Origin: CAYWFP01 sp964457365
GTDB taxonomy: Bacteria; Planctomycetota; SZUA-567
NCBI GenBank assembly: GCA_964457365.1
Contig: CAYWFP010000058.1
Coordinates: forward strand, 1 to 27,161
Direction: 5' to 3'
DNA: 27,161 nt
Shown here: positions 1-6,683 of the stretch, one piece after another
Layout: each line of letters begins with the position of its first letter
Position numbering within the stretch: the first letter of the stretch is position 1
Translations under genes and position numbers: made by a program
The notes under the pieces: model-generated
Seen by the model: only the letters and a program-made list of their open reading frames with translations
Databases searched by the model: none
Told to the model about the DNA's origin: nothing

Positions 1-794
1 GCGCGCTGTTGAACCTGGCGGTCAACGCCCGCGACGCCATGCCCGAAGGCGGCGAACTGACCCTCGCCGCCGACCTCGTCGACGCCGCGGCGGTGCCCGC
101 GCCCGAGGCCCGCCGCGCCGGCGTGCCGCCGACCTACGCCGCGCTGACGGTGAGCGACACCGGCGTCGGCATGGACCGGCAGACGCAGGAACGGATGTTC
201 GAGCCGTTCTTCACCACCAAGGAGGTGGGCAAGGGCACCGGCCTGGGTCTGGCCGCCGTCTACGGCACCGTCAAGGACCACCACGGCTTCATCGCCGTCG
301 AGAGCGAGCCAGGCAAGGGCTCCACCTTCCGCCTCTTCTTCCCCGCCGAAGGCGAGCTGCCGCCGGCCCCGGCGCCGTCGACGCAGGCGGTCGTCCCCGG
401 CACCGGACGAATCCTGCTCGTCGACGACGAAGCGATGATCCGCGACTCGGCCGCGACCATGCTCACGGCGCTCGGGTACGAGGTGATCCTCGCCGAGGAC
501 GGGCACAGCGGGGCGGAGAAATTCCGCGAGGCCCGGGAGCGCGGCGAACCGGTCGACGTGGTCATTCTCGACCTGGTCATGCCCCGCGTCGACGGACACC
601 ACGCCTTTCACAAACTGCGCGAGATCGACCCGCGGGCGAAGGTTCTCATCGCCAGCGGCTTCAGCCTCGGCGGCGAGACGCAGATGCTCCTCGACATCGG
701 CGCGGTCGACTTCATCCAGAAGCCCTACCGCGAGCACCAGCTCGCCCTGGCCGTACGCAAGGCCATGGCCGCGCCCGCCCCCGACGGCGCGTGA
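1..794 (+). CDS. Hybrid sensor histidine kinase, C-terminal part (ATPase + receiver); 5' end outside window
   Basis: The reading frame is open from base 3, so the true start lies upstream. The first visible residues form the N-box of a HATPase_c domain (NLAVNARDAMPEGG). The D-TGVGM G1 box, an F-box (EPFFTTK) and the G2 box GKGTGLGLAAVYG follow. After a Pro/Ala linker comes a receiver domain with the acidic pair in LLVDDE, the phospho-acceptor Asp in ILDLVMP and the conserved Lys in FIQKPY. The family autophosphorylates a His, which would lie in the missing part, and passes phosphate to an Asp. Here the receiver is fused to the C-terminus of the kinase, as in NtrB/PAS-type hybrid kinases. The input signal cannot be read because the sensor domains are missing. 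A small hairpin with a T-run overlaps the stop codon. Confidence 0.9.
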   Translation, partial: ALLNLAVNARDAMPEGGELTLAADLVDAAAVPAPEARRAGVPPTYAALTVSDTGVGMDRQTQERMFEPFFTTKEVGKGTGLGLAAVYGTVKDHHGFIAVESEPGKGSTFRLFFPAEGELPPAPAPSTQAVVPGTGRILLVDDEAMIRDSAATMLTALGYEVILAEDGHSGAEKFREARERGEPVDVVILDLVMPRVDGHHAFHKLREIDPRAKVLIASGFSLGGETQMLLDIGAVDFIQKPYREHQLALAVRKAMAAPAPDGA

Positions 795-806
795 AAACGC
801 GTTTTT
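788..806 (+). terminator. Short Rho-independent terminator-like hairpin
   Basis: A 5-bp stem (CGCGT/ACGCG) closes a GAAA tetraloop and is followed directly by five Ts at 802-806. It overlaps the stop codon of the sensor kinase. The stem is short, but the tetraloop and T-run are typical of intrinsic terminators. Confidence 0.45.
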
Positions 807-892
807 CCGCTCCCCCCTTGCAAACGGGCGGCGAAACCGGCAGGATCGAGTGAGGGACGCGCGACTTCGCGCCAACGACGGGAGGAACGGGC

Positions 893-1372
893 ATGACTCA
901 CTGGCGTACCGCAGGCCTCCTCATCCTCTGCCTGGCCGCCGCGTACGGCTGCCGGAAGAGCGCCATCGACTACGCGGTCAAGCCGCCCACGGCGGACCTG
1001 CTCGGGCTCAACGGCATGCGCGTGGAAGGGCTGACCCCGGCGAGCCGCGCGCGGCTCAAACTCGGCAATCCCAACCCCGGCCCCGTCGAGATCGTCGGCG
1101 TCAGCCTGACCATCCGCGTCAACGACGCGCCCTTCGCCAGCGGTATGCGCGGCGTCGAGGCGGGTATCGAGGCCTTCGGCGAACGCGTCGTCGAGATCCC
1201 GATCACGCTGAGCAACGTCGGGGCGCTGCGCGCGCTGACCGGGACGGCCAAGACCGGGAAGATCCGCTACACCTGCACCGCCGAGGTGACCTTTCTCGAC
1301 GAAACCGGCAAGCGCCACAGCGACACGATCACCCGCGAGGGCGATATGGGCAAGTCCGTCTTCCTGCAGTGA
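893..1372 (+). CDS. LEA14-like (LEA type 2) lipoprotein
   Basis: This 159-residue protein begins with a short basic end, a hydrophobic stretch and an AAYGC lipobox-like site (Cys20), so it is probably exported and lipidated. The mature part has the pattern of a LEA type-2/WHy domain. It places the residue in a beta-sandwich: a central N-P-N turn (LGNPNPGPVEIVG), alternating hydrophobic strands and a C-terminal strand ending in the DTIT region. Such proteins are found in many bacteria as periplasmic lipoproteins of unclear role, often described as stress related. The start is supported by GGGAGG eight bases upstream of the ATG. It follows the kinase by about 100 bases, and a short frameshifted gene follows it closely. 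The family call rests on pattern recognition only. Confidence 0.65.
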   Translation: MTHWRTAGLLILCLAAAYGCRKSAIDYAVKPPTADLLGLNGMRVEGLTPASRARLKLGNPNPGPVEIVGVSLTIRVNDAPFASGMRGVEAGIEAFGERVVEIPITLSNVGALRALTGTAKTGKIRYTCTAEVTFLDETGKRHSDTITREGDMGKSVFLQ

Positions 1373-1398
1373 CCGCGCCGCGCCATCGAGGAGACCCC

Positions 1399-1681
1399 GT
1401 GCCGCTCGACTTCGCCCCGCCGCTGCGGATCGCCCTGCTGGGCGCCGATCCCGACCGCCGCCCCGAGGCGGTGGCGCAGATGCTGCAACAACGCTTCCTC
1501 GCCGAAGGCGACGAACTGCGAATCCTTGAACGCGAACGGGCCGACGCGGTGCGCGAACACGACCTGGCCATGGTGGTCCAGCTCGTGGGGCCGACACCGC
1601 TGGCCGAGCCGCTGGCCGCCACCGGCGTGCCGGTGCTGCCGCTGTTTGCTGCACGAGGTGCTGCAACTGCGCCCGGTCTGA
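1399..1681 (+). pseudogene. Small unknown gene, apparently broken by a one-base frameshift
   Basis: A GTG at 1399 preceded by GAGGAG opens a frame with strong GC3 bias, encoding a protein that starts MPLDFAPPLRIALLGADP. Around the TTT at 1645-1647 the coding bias switches by one frame. In the original frame the codons lose their G/C third positions and run on without sense. The shifted frame gives LHEVLQLRPV and then a TGA at 1679-1681. Deleting one T restores a clean protein of about 93 residues ending VLPLLLHEVLQLRPV. The product has no family I recognise; it starts like a small alpha/beta domain. Either the genome carries a real frameshift or the assembly has a single-base error. It lies 26 bases after the lipoprotein gene and is probably in its transcript. 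Confidence 0.45.
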
Positions 1682-1854
1682 ATCCGGCATTCCACTTGTC
1701 AAAGAGCAAGGCGGTCCGCTTCGGCTTAGCCACCAACGGCATTTCGGCGCGGATCGCATCCGAGCCATCGCGGGAACGGAGCCCGCCTCCGGCTCGCCTT
1801 CACATTTGCGTCATCCCCGGCGAGAAATCAAGCGGCCGTGGTACAGAACCGTAC

Positions 1855-1866
1855 CGTACGCGTACG
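1855..1866. repeat. 12-bp perfect palindrome CGTACGCGTACG
   Basis: The site reads identically on both strands and sits in the gene-free stretch, with a further CGTAC-like half just upstream. No gene starts nearby, so an operator role is unproven. Confidence 0.4.
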
Positions 1867-1927
1867 ACGAAAAGCGGGGCAAACGCGTATCTTCATGACG
1901 TATCAACAGGATGGGTGGGCGAAACTT

Positions 1928-1937
1928 TTTCGCGAAA
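1928..1937. repeat. 10-bp palindrome TTTCGCGAAA flanked by GCGAAAC repeats
   Basis: A perfect palindrome overlaps the second of two GCGAAAC copies spaced 13 bases apart (1919 and 1932). It looks like a regulator-binding site, but no adjacent gene start is visible. Confidence 0.35.
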
Positions 1938-2039
1938 CCTTATAAAATCGAGTCCCGGGTCGGGGTGGGGGACAATGTGCCCGCGTCGTTGTGAGGTGTC
2001 CTACGGGCGGCCGACGGCGGAGGGGGCACCGGCCACGGG

Positions 2040-2080
2040 AAAAAGCAGCGCGCCGGGCGGGAGCGGACCGACCGGCGCGC
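2040..2080 (-). terminator. Rho-independent terminator of the secreted helical protein gene
   Basis: On the minus strand a 9-bp perfect stem (GCGCGCCGG/CCGGCGCGC, + strand arms 2048-2056 and 2072-2080) with a 15-base loop is followed after three bases by five Ts. It starts 15 bases after the TAA at 2095-2097. Confidence 0.6.
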
Positions 2081-2094
2081 CGAGGTGCGGAGCG

Positions 2095-2700
2095 TTACTC
2101 GCTCCCCTGACGTTGCCGACAACGGGCCTCGCGCGTGGCTTTCCATTCCGCGCGCTTGGCCTCGAAGTAGCTCTTGTTCTCGCCCTGCTGCAGATTGCGC
2201 TGCTGCTTGAGCGCGTCGGCGAAGTCCTCACGTGTCAATTCGCCGTCGGCGGCCATCGCCGCGAGCATGGCCATGTTCTCCTGGTGCTGCTGCGCGAAGT
2301 GCGCCACCGCCTCGGCGTGGTTCGCGGCCATCTTCGCCAGCGCCTCGCTCTGCTTCTCCACAGGCACGTCGTTCTCGGCCATCATCTGTTTCACGAACGC
2401 CACCCGGCGCTCGTACTGCGCCTCGCGGAAGCTCTTGTTCTGCGCGTACTCGGCCTCCCGCCGCGCCTTCAACGCCGCGGCCACCTCGTTGGGCGCCTTG
2501 TCCTTCAGCCCGGCGCGGAATTCCTCGGCCTCCTTCCGGTTGCCCTGGTGATGCTCCTGCCGCGCGGCTTTCTGCTCCTCGCGGAAGGCCTTGACCTTCT
2601 CGCGGACCAGGCTGCGCGGCGCCTCCTCCTCGGCCCCGGCATAACCGCAGACGGTCAATGCCGCGATCAGCGCCAAGGTCGATTTCGTCCAGCTCTTCAT
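2095..2700 (-). CDS. Secreted, highly charged helical protein with internal repeats
   Basis: The start is ATG at 2700, preceded by AAGGAG at ideal spacing; longer in-frame readings lack a ribosome site. The 201-residue product has a Sec-type signal peptide (MKSWTKSTLALIAALTV, cleaved near AGA-EEE). The mature protein is almost all charged, alanine-rich helix, with coiled-coil-like spacing and no Cys until one near the end. A motif recurs around residues 101-115 (NKSFREAQYERR) and about 173-187 (NKSYFEAKRAEW), suggesting an internal duplication. I do not recognise a catalytic domain. Charge and layout recall periplasmic CpxP/Spy-like helical proteins, but the LTxxQ signatures are absent. It lies downstream of the patatin gene with a 168-base gap and has its own terminator. 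The gene at 4330-4971 is similar in style. Confidence 0.7.
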   Translation of the reverse strand: MKSWTKSTLALIAALTVCGYAGAEEEAPRSLVREKVKAFREEQKAARQEHHQGNRKEAEEFRAGLKDKAPNEVAAALKARREAEYAQNKSFREAQYERRVAFVKQMMAENDVPVEKQSEALAKMAANHAEAVAHFAQQHQENMAMLAAMAADGELTREDFADALKQQRNLQQGENKSYFEAKRAEWKATREARCRQRQGSE

Positions 2701-2868
2701 GTCTCGCTCCTTCTGTTGTGGTTGTATGCGACAGACCCCTCGCGTGTCCGGCGCGGGAACATCAACCGCCATGCCAGCGAAGGATTTTTTTTAATGCATT
2801 GAAATCCGAACGGTTTGCGGGATTATGCCCGGCGTACTCGGCGTGTGGGAAAACGCCACGGGTGTGGT

Positions 2869-3747
2869 TTATTCCGCCTCGCCCTCGCAGAGCGCGCGGA
2901 TGGCGGCGAGGTTCTCGCGCACCGCCGCCTCGCCCGCGGCGATGATCGGATCGAGGTGGGAGAAGTCGCCCCAGAACCAGTCGCCCACCTCGGGCGCGAG
3001 CACGATATCGGCCTCGCCGGTTTCCTGGTCGTTGAGCGTCTTGCTGGCGACCGATTCGATACGGCGGATGACGTCGAAGCCGTTCTGGATCGTAAACGGC
3101 ACCGGCAGCGCGGTGCGGATATCGACCGCCAGCACGCGCGTGGCGCCCAGCGCCCTGCAGGCGCGGACCGGCACGGCCGAGAGAGGCGCCGGGTCGATGT
3201 AGACCCCGCCGTTCATACGGTACGGCGGCAACACCACGCCGACGGCGGTGCTGGCGCAGAGCGCCTCGCGGACCGGGCCCGCGCGCAAGGTCTCCAGCCG
3301 CCCTTCGGTGAGGTTCAGGGCCACGCAGGCGAAGGGCAGCGAGAGATCCTCGATGTTCGTCTCCGGCAGCAGCGTGTGGATCGACTTCTTCGCCGGGTTC
3401 ATCCAGAAGAGGCTCTTGCGCAGCGAGATCATGTTCGAGATCGACGCCGCCTGCAGGTACTTCAACAGCCACCCGAGCGCCCCGCGCCGCGCGTGCAGGC
3501 CGTCGCCCCGCTTGGGCCGGCGCGTGCCCCCGAAGAACGAGGAGCGGCGGTAGAACTCATCGGCAAGCCGGCGCGTCTTGCGGGCGTCGGCGGTGTAGGC
3601 GTAGAGCCCGCCGAGGATCGCGCCCATGGAGGAGCCGGCGATCCAGCCGACCGGCACGCCCGCCTCCTCCAGCGCGGTCAGGATCCCGAGATGGCAGAGC
3701 GCGCGGCTGCCGCCGCCGCCGAGGGCGAGGCCGATGGGTTCGGTCAT
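2869..3747 (-). CDS. Patatin-like phospholipase
   Basis: The 292-residue protein has the patatin layout. A glycine-rich oxyanion loop (GGGGSRA, residues 10-16) is followed by the nucleophile elbow GSSMG with Ser40. The catalytic Asp is most likely Asp185 in YIDPAP, aligned where most family members have D-G-[GA]. Patatins hydrolyse acyl esters of phospholipids with a Ser-Asp dyad. There is no signal peptide, so it probably acts at the cytoplasmic membrane face, like RssA-type bacterial patatins. Its ATG overlaps the stop of the upstream gene as ATGA, so the two are translationally coupled. The longer open frame upstream of 3747 lies antisense to other reading and lacks family similarity. Confidence 0.88.
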   Translation of the reverse strand: MTEPIGLALGGGGSRALCHLGILTALEEAGVPVGWIAGSSMGAILGGLYAYTADARKTRRLADEFYRRSSFFGGTRRPKRGDGLHARRGALGWLLKYLQAASISNMISLRKSLFWMNPAKKSIHTLLPETNIEDLSLPFACVALNLTEGRLETLRAGPVREALCASTAVGVVLPPYRMNGGVYIDPAPLSAVPVRACRALGATRVLAVDIRTALPVPFTIQNGFDVIRRIESVASKTLNDQETGEADIVLAPEVGDWFWGDFSHLDPIIAAGEAAVRENLAAIRALCEGEAE

Positions 3748-4205
3748 ACCGCCTCCGGGGAAGTCGCGTAGGCCGCGCGCAGCGCCGCGCGCAGGCGGAT
3801 ATCGCGCCGCGTCTGCACCAGCCGCGCGGGGATGTGCACCAGCACCGCCAGCAGGGAGACGGCGCCGATCTGGACGAAGAGGAACGGGTTCGGGGCATGC
3901 CGGAAACCGTCGGCGAAGATTTCGAAGTCGAAGAAGAAGAATGGCGTCACCAGCGCCGCGAAGGCGGTGTCGTCCGCGCCCGCCGCCAGAAAGCCCGGCA
4001 CCAGCAGCACCAGCAGCGCCAGCAGCAGCGTCTTGCCCGCGCCGGAGGCGCCGCGCAGGCCGACGATCTCGGTGCGGTGGAGCTCCAGCTCGACCGCTTG
4101 CAGCAACAACCCGTCGGTGCCGTGAAAGACGCCGGCGGCGCGCAGCAGCGGCTCGTAACGGGTAGGCGCGCGGGGAGTCGCCGCGCGGGCATGGGCGTCG
4201 ATCAT
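3744..4205 (-). CDS. Small membrane protein with an ABC-ATPase-like P-loop segment
   Basis: This 153-residue protein first resembles the start of an ABC ATPase. LLLQAVELELHRTEIVGLRG leads into a perfect Walker A motif GASGAGKT near residue 60. Instead of a Q-loop, signature and Walker B, the chain turns hydrophobic straight away (TLLLALLVLLVPGFLAAG). A Phe-rich stretch (TPFFFFDFEIF), a second membrane span (NPFLFVQIGAVSLLAVLVHI) and an Arg-rich tail follow. It could be a two-TM protein whose P-loop is chance, or a recombined ATPase remnant. The ATG at 4205 is preferred over one at 4259 because a promoter places the transcript start near 4229. The stop overlaps the patatin start, so a shared role is likely. 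No function can be assigned. Confidence 0.65.
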   Translation of the reverse strand: MIDAHARAATPRAPTRYEPLLRAAGVFHGTDGLLLQAVELELHRTEIVGLRGASGAGKTLLLALLVLLVPGFLAAGADDTAFAALVTPFFFFDFEIFADGFRHAPNPFLFVQIGAVSLLAVLVHIPARLVQTRRDIRLRAALRAAYATSPEAV

Positions 4206-4235
4206 GGCATGTCCCGCAAGTGTCGGAATGCATCC

Positions 4236-4264
4236 AGTATGGCAAGACAGGCCGCACATTGCAA
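4236..4264 (-). promoter_or_regulatory. Sigma-70-type promoter for the P-loop/patatin pair
   Basis: On the minus strand TTGCAA (4264-4259), a 17-base spacer and CATACT (4241-4236) match a housekeeping promoter. The predicted transcript start near 4229 leaves a leader of about 24 bases to the ATG at 4205. Confidence 0.5.
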
Positions 4265-4270
4265 GCCGGG

Positions 4271-4304
4271 AAGAAAACGCGGCCCGCCGGGAAGCGGCGG
4301 GCCG
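4271..4304 (-). terminator. Rho-independent terminator after the 4330-4971 gene
   Basis: A perfect 10-bp GC stem (+ strand 4280-4289 and 4295-4304, five-base loop) is followed on the minus strand by GTTTTCTT. It lies 25 bases beyond the stop codon of the upstream gene and just ahead of the next promoter, so it insulates the two units. Confidence 0.65.
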
Positions 4305-4329
4305 GGCATGACGGTTGGATGCGGAGTCG

Positions 4330-4971
4330 TTACTGCAGCGCTTCCTCGAGCGCCCTGGACAGATCCTCGCTCTCGGCGCTCTCGGCGCTCTCGCCGGTAT
4401 CGGCCGGCTGCTTGCCGGCGTCGTGATGCTCGGCGGGCCGGTCGCCCTCGCGCGGCTTGTCTCGGCGGGCGCTCTCGCCGTCGGACCTGCCCAGCATGTG
4501 GTGGACCATGCGCGTCATGTGTTCGGCTTCCTTGTCGGCCAGAAGCCCGGCGTTCGCCCGCGCAATCTCGAGCTTGTTCGCCTCGTGCTGGATCTCCTCC
4601 TGCACCAGTTGTTCGGCAACGGCATGGATCGTGGCCTTGAAGTCGTTCACCACCGCCTCGGCACCGTCGTCACCGGCTTCGTGCAGCGCGATCCTGAAGT
4701 CGCGCACGCCCAGACGGATCTGTTCCTTGAGCCGATGCGTGGCCTCTTCGTGACGCGCGCGTTCGGCCTGCATCGCCGGCAGGTCCTTGAGCACCCACCC
4801 GGCGCGCTCGACCATGCTCGGCTTCTTCTGCGGTTTGTCGCCGCGGTTTTCGCCCCGATCGGTTCTCTGCCGCTGGCGCCACTTTTCACGGCCGCCGCCA
4901 TCCTCGCCCCAGGCCTGTCCCAGTCCGAGTGCGCTCGCCAGCAGCAGAACCAATACCCATCGCATCTTCAT
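4330..4971 (-). CDS. Secreted charged helical protein, unknown function
   Basis: The ATG at 4971 follows a GGGAGA ribosome site. A second in-frame ATG two codons later is also possible. The 213-residue product starts with a clear Sec signal (MKMRWVLVLLLASALGLGQA, cleavage near AWG-ED). It continues with a basic Arg/Gln segment, a long amphipathic helical region (about residues 50-150, rich in Glu, Ala and Lys) and an acidic low-complexity tail with three ESA-type repeats. I recognise no enzymatic motif and there are no mature cysteines. The build resembles the secreted protein at 2095-2700, but I see no alignable similarity beyond composition. It has its own terminator and is transcribed away from the divergent gene at 5256. 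Confidence 0.68.
   Translation of the reverse strand: MKMRWVLVLLLASALGLGQAWGEDGGGREKWRQRQRTDRGENRGDKPQKKPSMVERAGWVLKDLPAMQAERARHEEATHRLKEQIRLGVRDFRIALHEAGDDGAEAVVNDFKATIHAVAEQLVQEEIQHEANKLEIARANAGLLADKEAEHMTRMVHHMLGRSDGESARRDKPREGDRPAEHHDAGKQPADTGESAESAESEDLSRALEEALQ
4369..4395. repeat. Three tandem 9-bp units (GCTCTCGGC)
   Basis: Three consecutive 9-base copies, the third with one mismatch, encode the repeated Glu-Ser-Ala segment near the C-terminus of the secreted protein on the minus strand. The repeat keeps frame, so copy number could vary without breaking the gene. Confidence 0.7.
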
Positions 4972-5161
4972 CGTTCTTCTCCCTCGACAAGGCCCGCCGC
5001 GGCAGGCGTGGGTGGATGTGAAGGAATGCCTGCAGGAACTGTGCCATATCGCCGCGGGCTTGTCAAATCGATAACCCTTTGTTTCCAAACCGATTGCGCT
5101 CGATCCCGGATAACCGGGGATCCGCCGCGCGGCCGGCGCGGGTGTGGATGAATACCGCAGT

Positions 5162-5180
5162 CGTGGCGGAATCCGCCACG
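5162..5180. repeat. 19-base near-palindrome between divergent genes
   Basis: Nine-base perfect arms CGTGGCGGA/TCCGCCACG surround a single A. It lies between the divergent starts at 4971 and 5256, a usual place for an operator. No T-run follows, so it does not look like a terminator. Confidence 0.45.
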
Positions 5181-5255
5181 CCCTTCCGGTCGGCGCTGAG
5201 AGAATGCGTAGCCGCAGACGCGCGGCGTGACGATATATAGACGGAGGCAAATCGC

Positions 5256-5480
5256 ATGGCGGAGGAGCGGATCATGGCCGAGAAGACGATCATGCTGCGC
5301 AAGGAAGATCACTGGTACATGTTCAACTCCGTCGCCGGCGACGAGGGCGAGATTCTGCTGGCGCTCCTGGAATACGCCGAGTGCGAGAGCTACAACATCG
5401 AGTACGACGAGGTGATCGAACTGGCCGACCGGCTCGGCTGGACCATCGAGATGCACGACAACCTCGACCTGGCGAGCTGA
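5256..5480 (+). CDS. Small acidic protein of unknown function
   Basis: The gene encodes 74 residues from the ATG at 5256 (site CGGAGG), or 68 from the ATG at 5274 (site GGAGGAGC). Both starts have good ribosome sites. The protein is acidic and apparently soluble, with aromatic residues near the start (DHWYMFNSV) followed by a predicted helical region (GEILLALLEYAE) and a second helix (VIELADRLGW). There is no signal peptide, Cys or membrane span. GC3 bias supports real coding. The compact helix pattern could suit a small regulatory or interaction domain, but I recognise no family. It precedes rlmE by 68 bases and may share its transcript. Confidence 0.7.
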   Translation: MAEERIMAEKTIMLRKEDHWYMFNSVAGDEGEILLALLEYAECESYNIEYDEVIELADRLGWTIEMHDNLDLAS

Positions 5481-5548
5481 GGCACTTGCACATCCCTCCC
5501 GATCCGTTATCCTGAACGATCGACGATTCGACGCGGCCACAGGATAAC

Positions 5549-6208
5549 ATGATGCGCAAGATCCACGACAAGTATTTCAAGCAGGCCAAGCGCGAGGGCC
5601 GTCTGGCGCGGTCGTTCTACAAGCTCGAAGAACTCGACCGGCGGGCGAAGCTGCTCAAGCCCGGCGACACCGTGCTGGACCTCGGCGCCTGCCCGGGCTC
5701 GTGGCTGGAGTACATCCTCGGGAAGATCGGCGAGCAGGGCATCGCCTGCGCGGTCGACCTGAACCCCGTCGCCAAGCGTTTCAAGGGCAAGGTGCGCTTC
5801 TTCAAGCGGGACATCCTCAAGCTGAGGCCGGCGGAGCTGCGGGAGGTGGCGCCGCGGTTCGACGCGGTGCTCTCGGACATGGCCCCGGCCACGAGCGGAG
5901 TGAAGTCGGTCGACCAGACGCGTTCGCTGGAGCTCTGCGAAGGAGCGGCGAAGCTGGCGCAGGAGCTGCTCGCAAAGGGCGGCCGTTTCGTCTGCAAGGT
6001 GCTCGAGGGGCCGGAGTTGAAGGCTTTCCGCGAGTCGCTGCGTCCGGCGTACAAACAGGTGCGGACGATGAAGCCCGACGCCAGCCGCGAGGAGAGCATG
6101 GAGACGTACCTCGTATGCACCGGCTTCGGGGAAGATCCCGAGGAGAAGCGCGCGCGCCCGGACCACCAGCACCGCAAGACCAAGGGCAAGCGGACCAGGC
6201 CGTATTGA
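5549..6208 (+). CDS. rlmE: RlmE (FtsJ/RrmJ) 23S rRNA 2'-O-ribose methyltransferase
   Basis: The 219-residue protein has the full RrmJ signature. RlmE methylates the ribose of U2552 (E. coli numbering) in the A-loop of 23S rRNA, using S-adenosylmethionine, late in large-subunit assembly. The K-D-K-E tetrad is intact: Lys25 in RSFYKL, Asp110 in LSDMAP, Lys150 in FVCKVLEG and Glu185 in SMETYLV. The SAM-binding loop is LDLGACPGSW (residues 43-52). The start is the first of two adjacent ATGs, with AGGA upstream. A basic tail (about residues 195-219, HQHRKTKGKR) extends past the usual C-terminus and may bind RNA. The stop lies one base from that of the convergent gene. Confidence 0.95.
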   Translation: MMRKIHDKYFKQAKREGRLARSFYKLEELDRRAKLLKPGDTVLDLGACPGSWLEYILGKIGEQGIACAVDLNPVAKRFKGKVRFFKRDILKLRPAELREVAPRFDAVLSDMAPATSGVKSVDQTRSLELCEGAAKLAQELLAKGGRFVCKVLEGPELKAFRESLRPAYKQVRTMKPDASREESMETYLVCTGFGEDPEEKRARPDHQHRKTKGKRTRPY

Positions 6209-6209
6209 G

Positions 6210-6518
6210 TCACTCTCCGTGCTGCACCGCGCGTAGCTTGTCCCGTTTGCGGTAACGCAGCGAGAGGATCAGATCGGTGCTGACCAGGGCGGCGTTGCAG
6301 ACGTACAGCAGCGCCACCCAGTCCACCTCGCGCAGCAGCTTGCCGAAGAAGCCGCAGACATAGCCCGTCAGCAGCAGGCTCAGAAACAGGAGGCTTTTCC
6401 CGGCGGCGGTCTTGCTCCGCCAGGTTTTGAAGACCTGGAAGGGCCAGCTCGAGCCGAAGCAGACCAGCATCGCCGCCTCGAGCAGCTCGGCCGTCTGGTG
6501 CATCCATTCCGCGGACAT
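6210..6518 (-). CDS. PQ-loop/SemiSWEET-like membrane protein
   Basis: This 102-residue protein carries three hydrophobic spans. The first holds the motif SSWPFQVFKTWRSKTAAGKS, typical of short PQ-loop proteins (consensus F-G-x-SWP-x-x-x-x-K-S/T-x-R-x-x-T-x-x-G-K-S). It continues with LLFLSLLLTGYVCGFFGKLL and a last span LYVCNAALVSTDLILSLRYR. Three-span PQ-loop proteins form dimers that move sugars or other small solutes in the SemiSWEET group, but this subgroup has no known substrate to my knowledge. The ATG at 6518 is supported by AGGAGG at optimal distance, so the longer frame to 6665 is not needed. The gene ends one base from the convergent rlmE stop. Confidence 0.7.
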   Translation of the reverse strand: MSAEWMHQTAELLEAAMLVCFGSSWPFQVFKTWRSKTAAGKSLLFLSLLLTGYVCGFFGKLLREVDWVALLYVCNAALVSTDLILSLRYRKRDKLRAVQHGE

Positions 6519-6637
6519 CGCGCCTCCTGTCGAACCGAGCCGTCGGCGTCCTCTCGAATCGGGCGCCGAAAACGATTGTAGCGTCTCGGGCCGAGTTCGG
6601 GGACAAAAAAACGGATTGCGCTTCACACGCCCGCCCC

Positions 6638-6666
6638 TTGTCCGTTCCGTATACGGGCGGTACACT
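6638..6666 (+). promoter_or_regulatory. Sigma-70-type promoter of the DUF4175-like gene
   Basis: TTGTCC (6638-6643), a 17-base spacer and TACACT (6661-6666) lie just ahead of the ATG at 6684. The predicted transcript start near 6673 coincides with the ribosome site GGGAG, giving a very short leader. Confidence 0.45.
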
Positions 6667-6683
6667 GTATCCGGGAGCCGATC

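Larger units (their letters stand above)
1682..2039. other. Gene-free stretch of lower GC with two palindromes
   Basis: No reading frame here has the third-position GC bias of the neighbours, and I see no tRNA or other RNA fold. The segment is visibly richer in A/T than its flanks. It holds a 12-bp perfect palindrome (1855-1866), a 10-bp palindrome (1928-1937), a repeated GCGAAAC heptamer (1919-1925 and 1932-1938) and an isolated TATAAAAT (1941-1948) without a convincing -35 box. It lies between the end of the short frameshifted gene and the end of a convergent gene. Confidence 0.5.

Noticed and set aside
850..2802. A 650-codon plus-strand open frame
   Set aside because: It crosses the lipoprotein in the wrong frame, a gene-free region and the antisense of a secreted protein. 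Only the piece from 1399 has coding bias.
5061..5066. TTGACA on the minus strand as -35 box for the 4330-4971 gene
   Set aside because: No acceptable -10 box lies 16 to 18 bases downstream of it.
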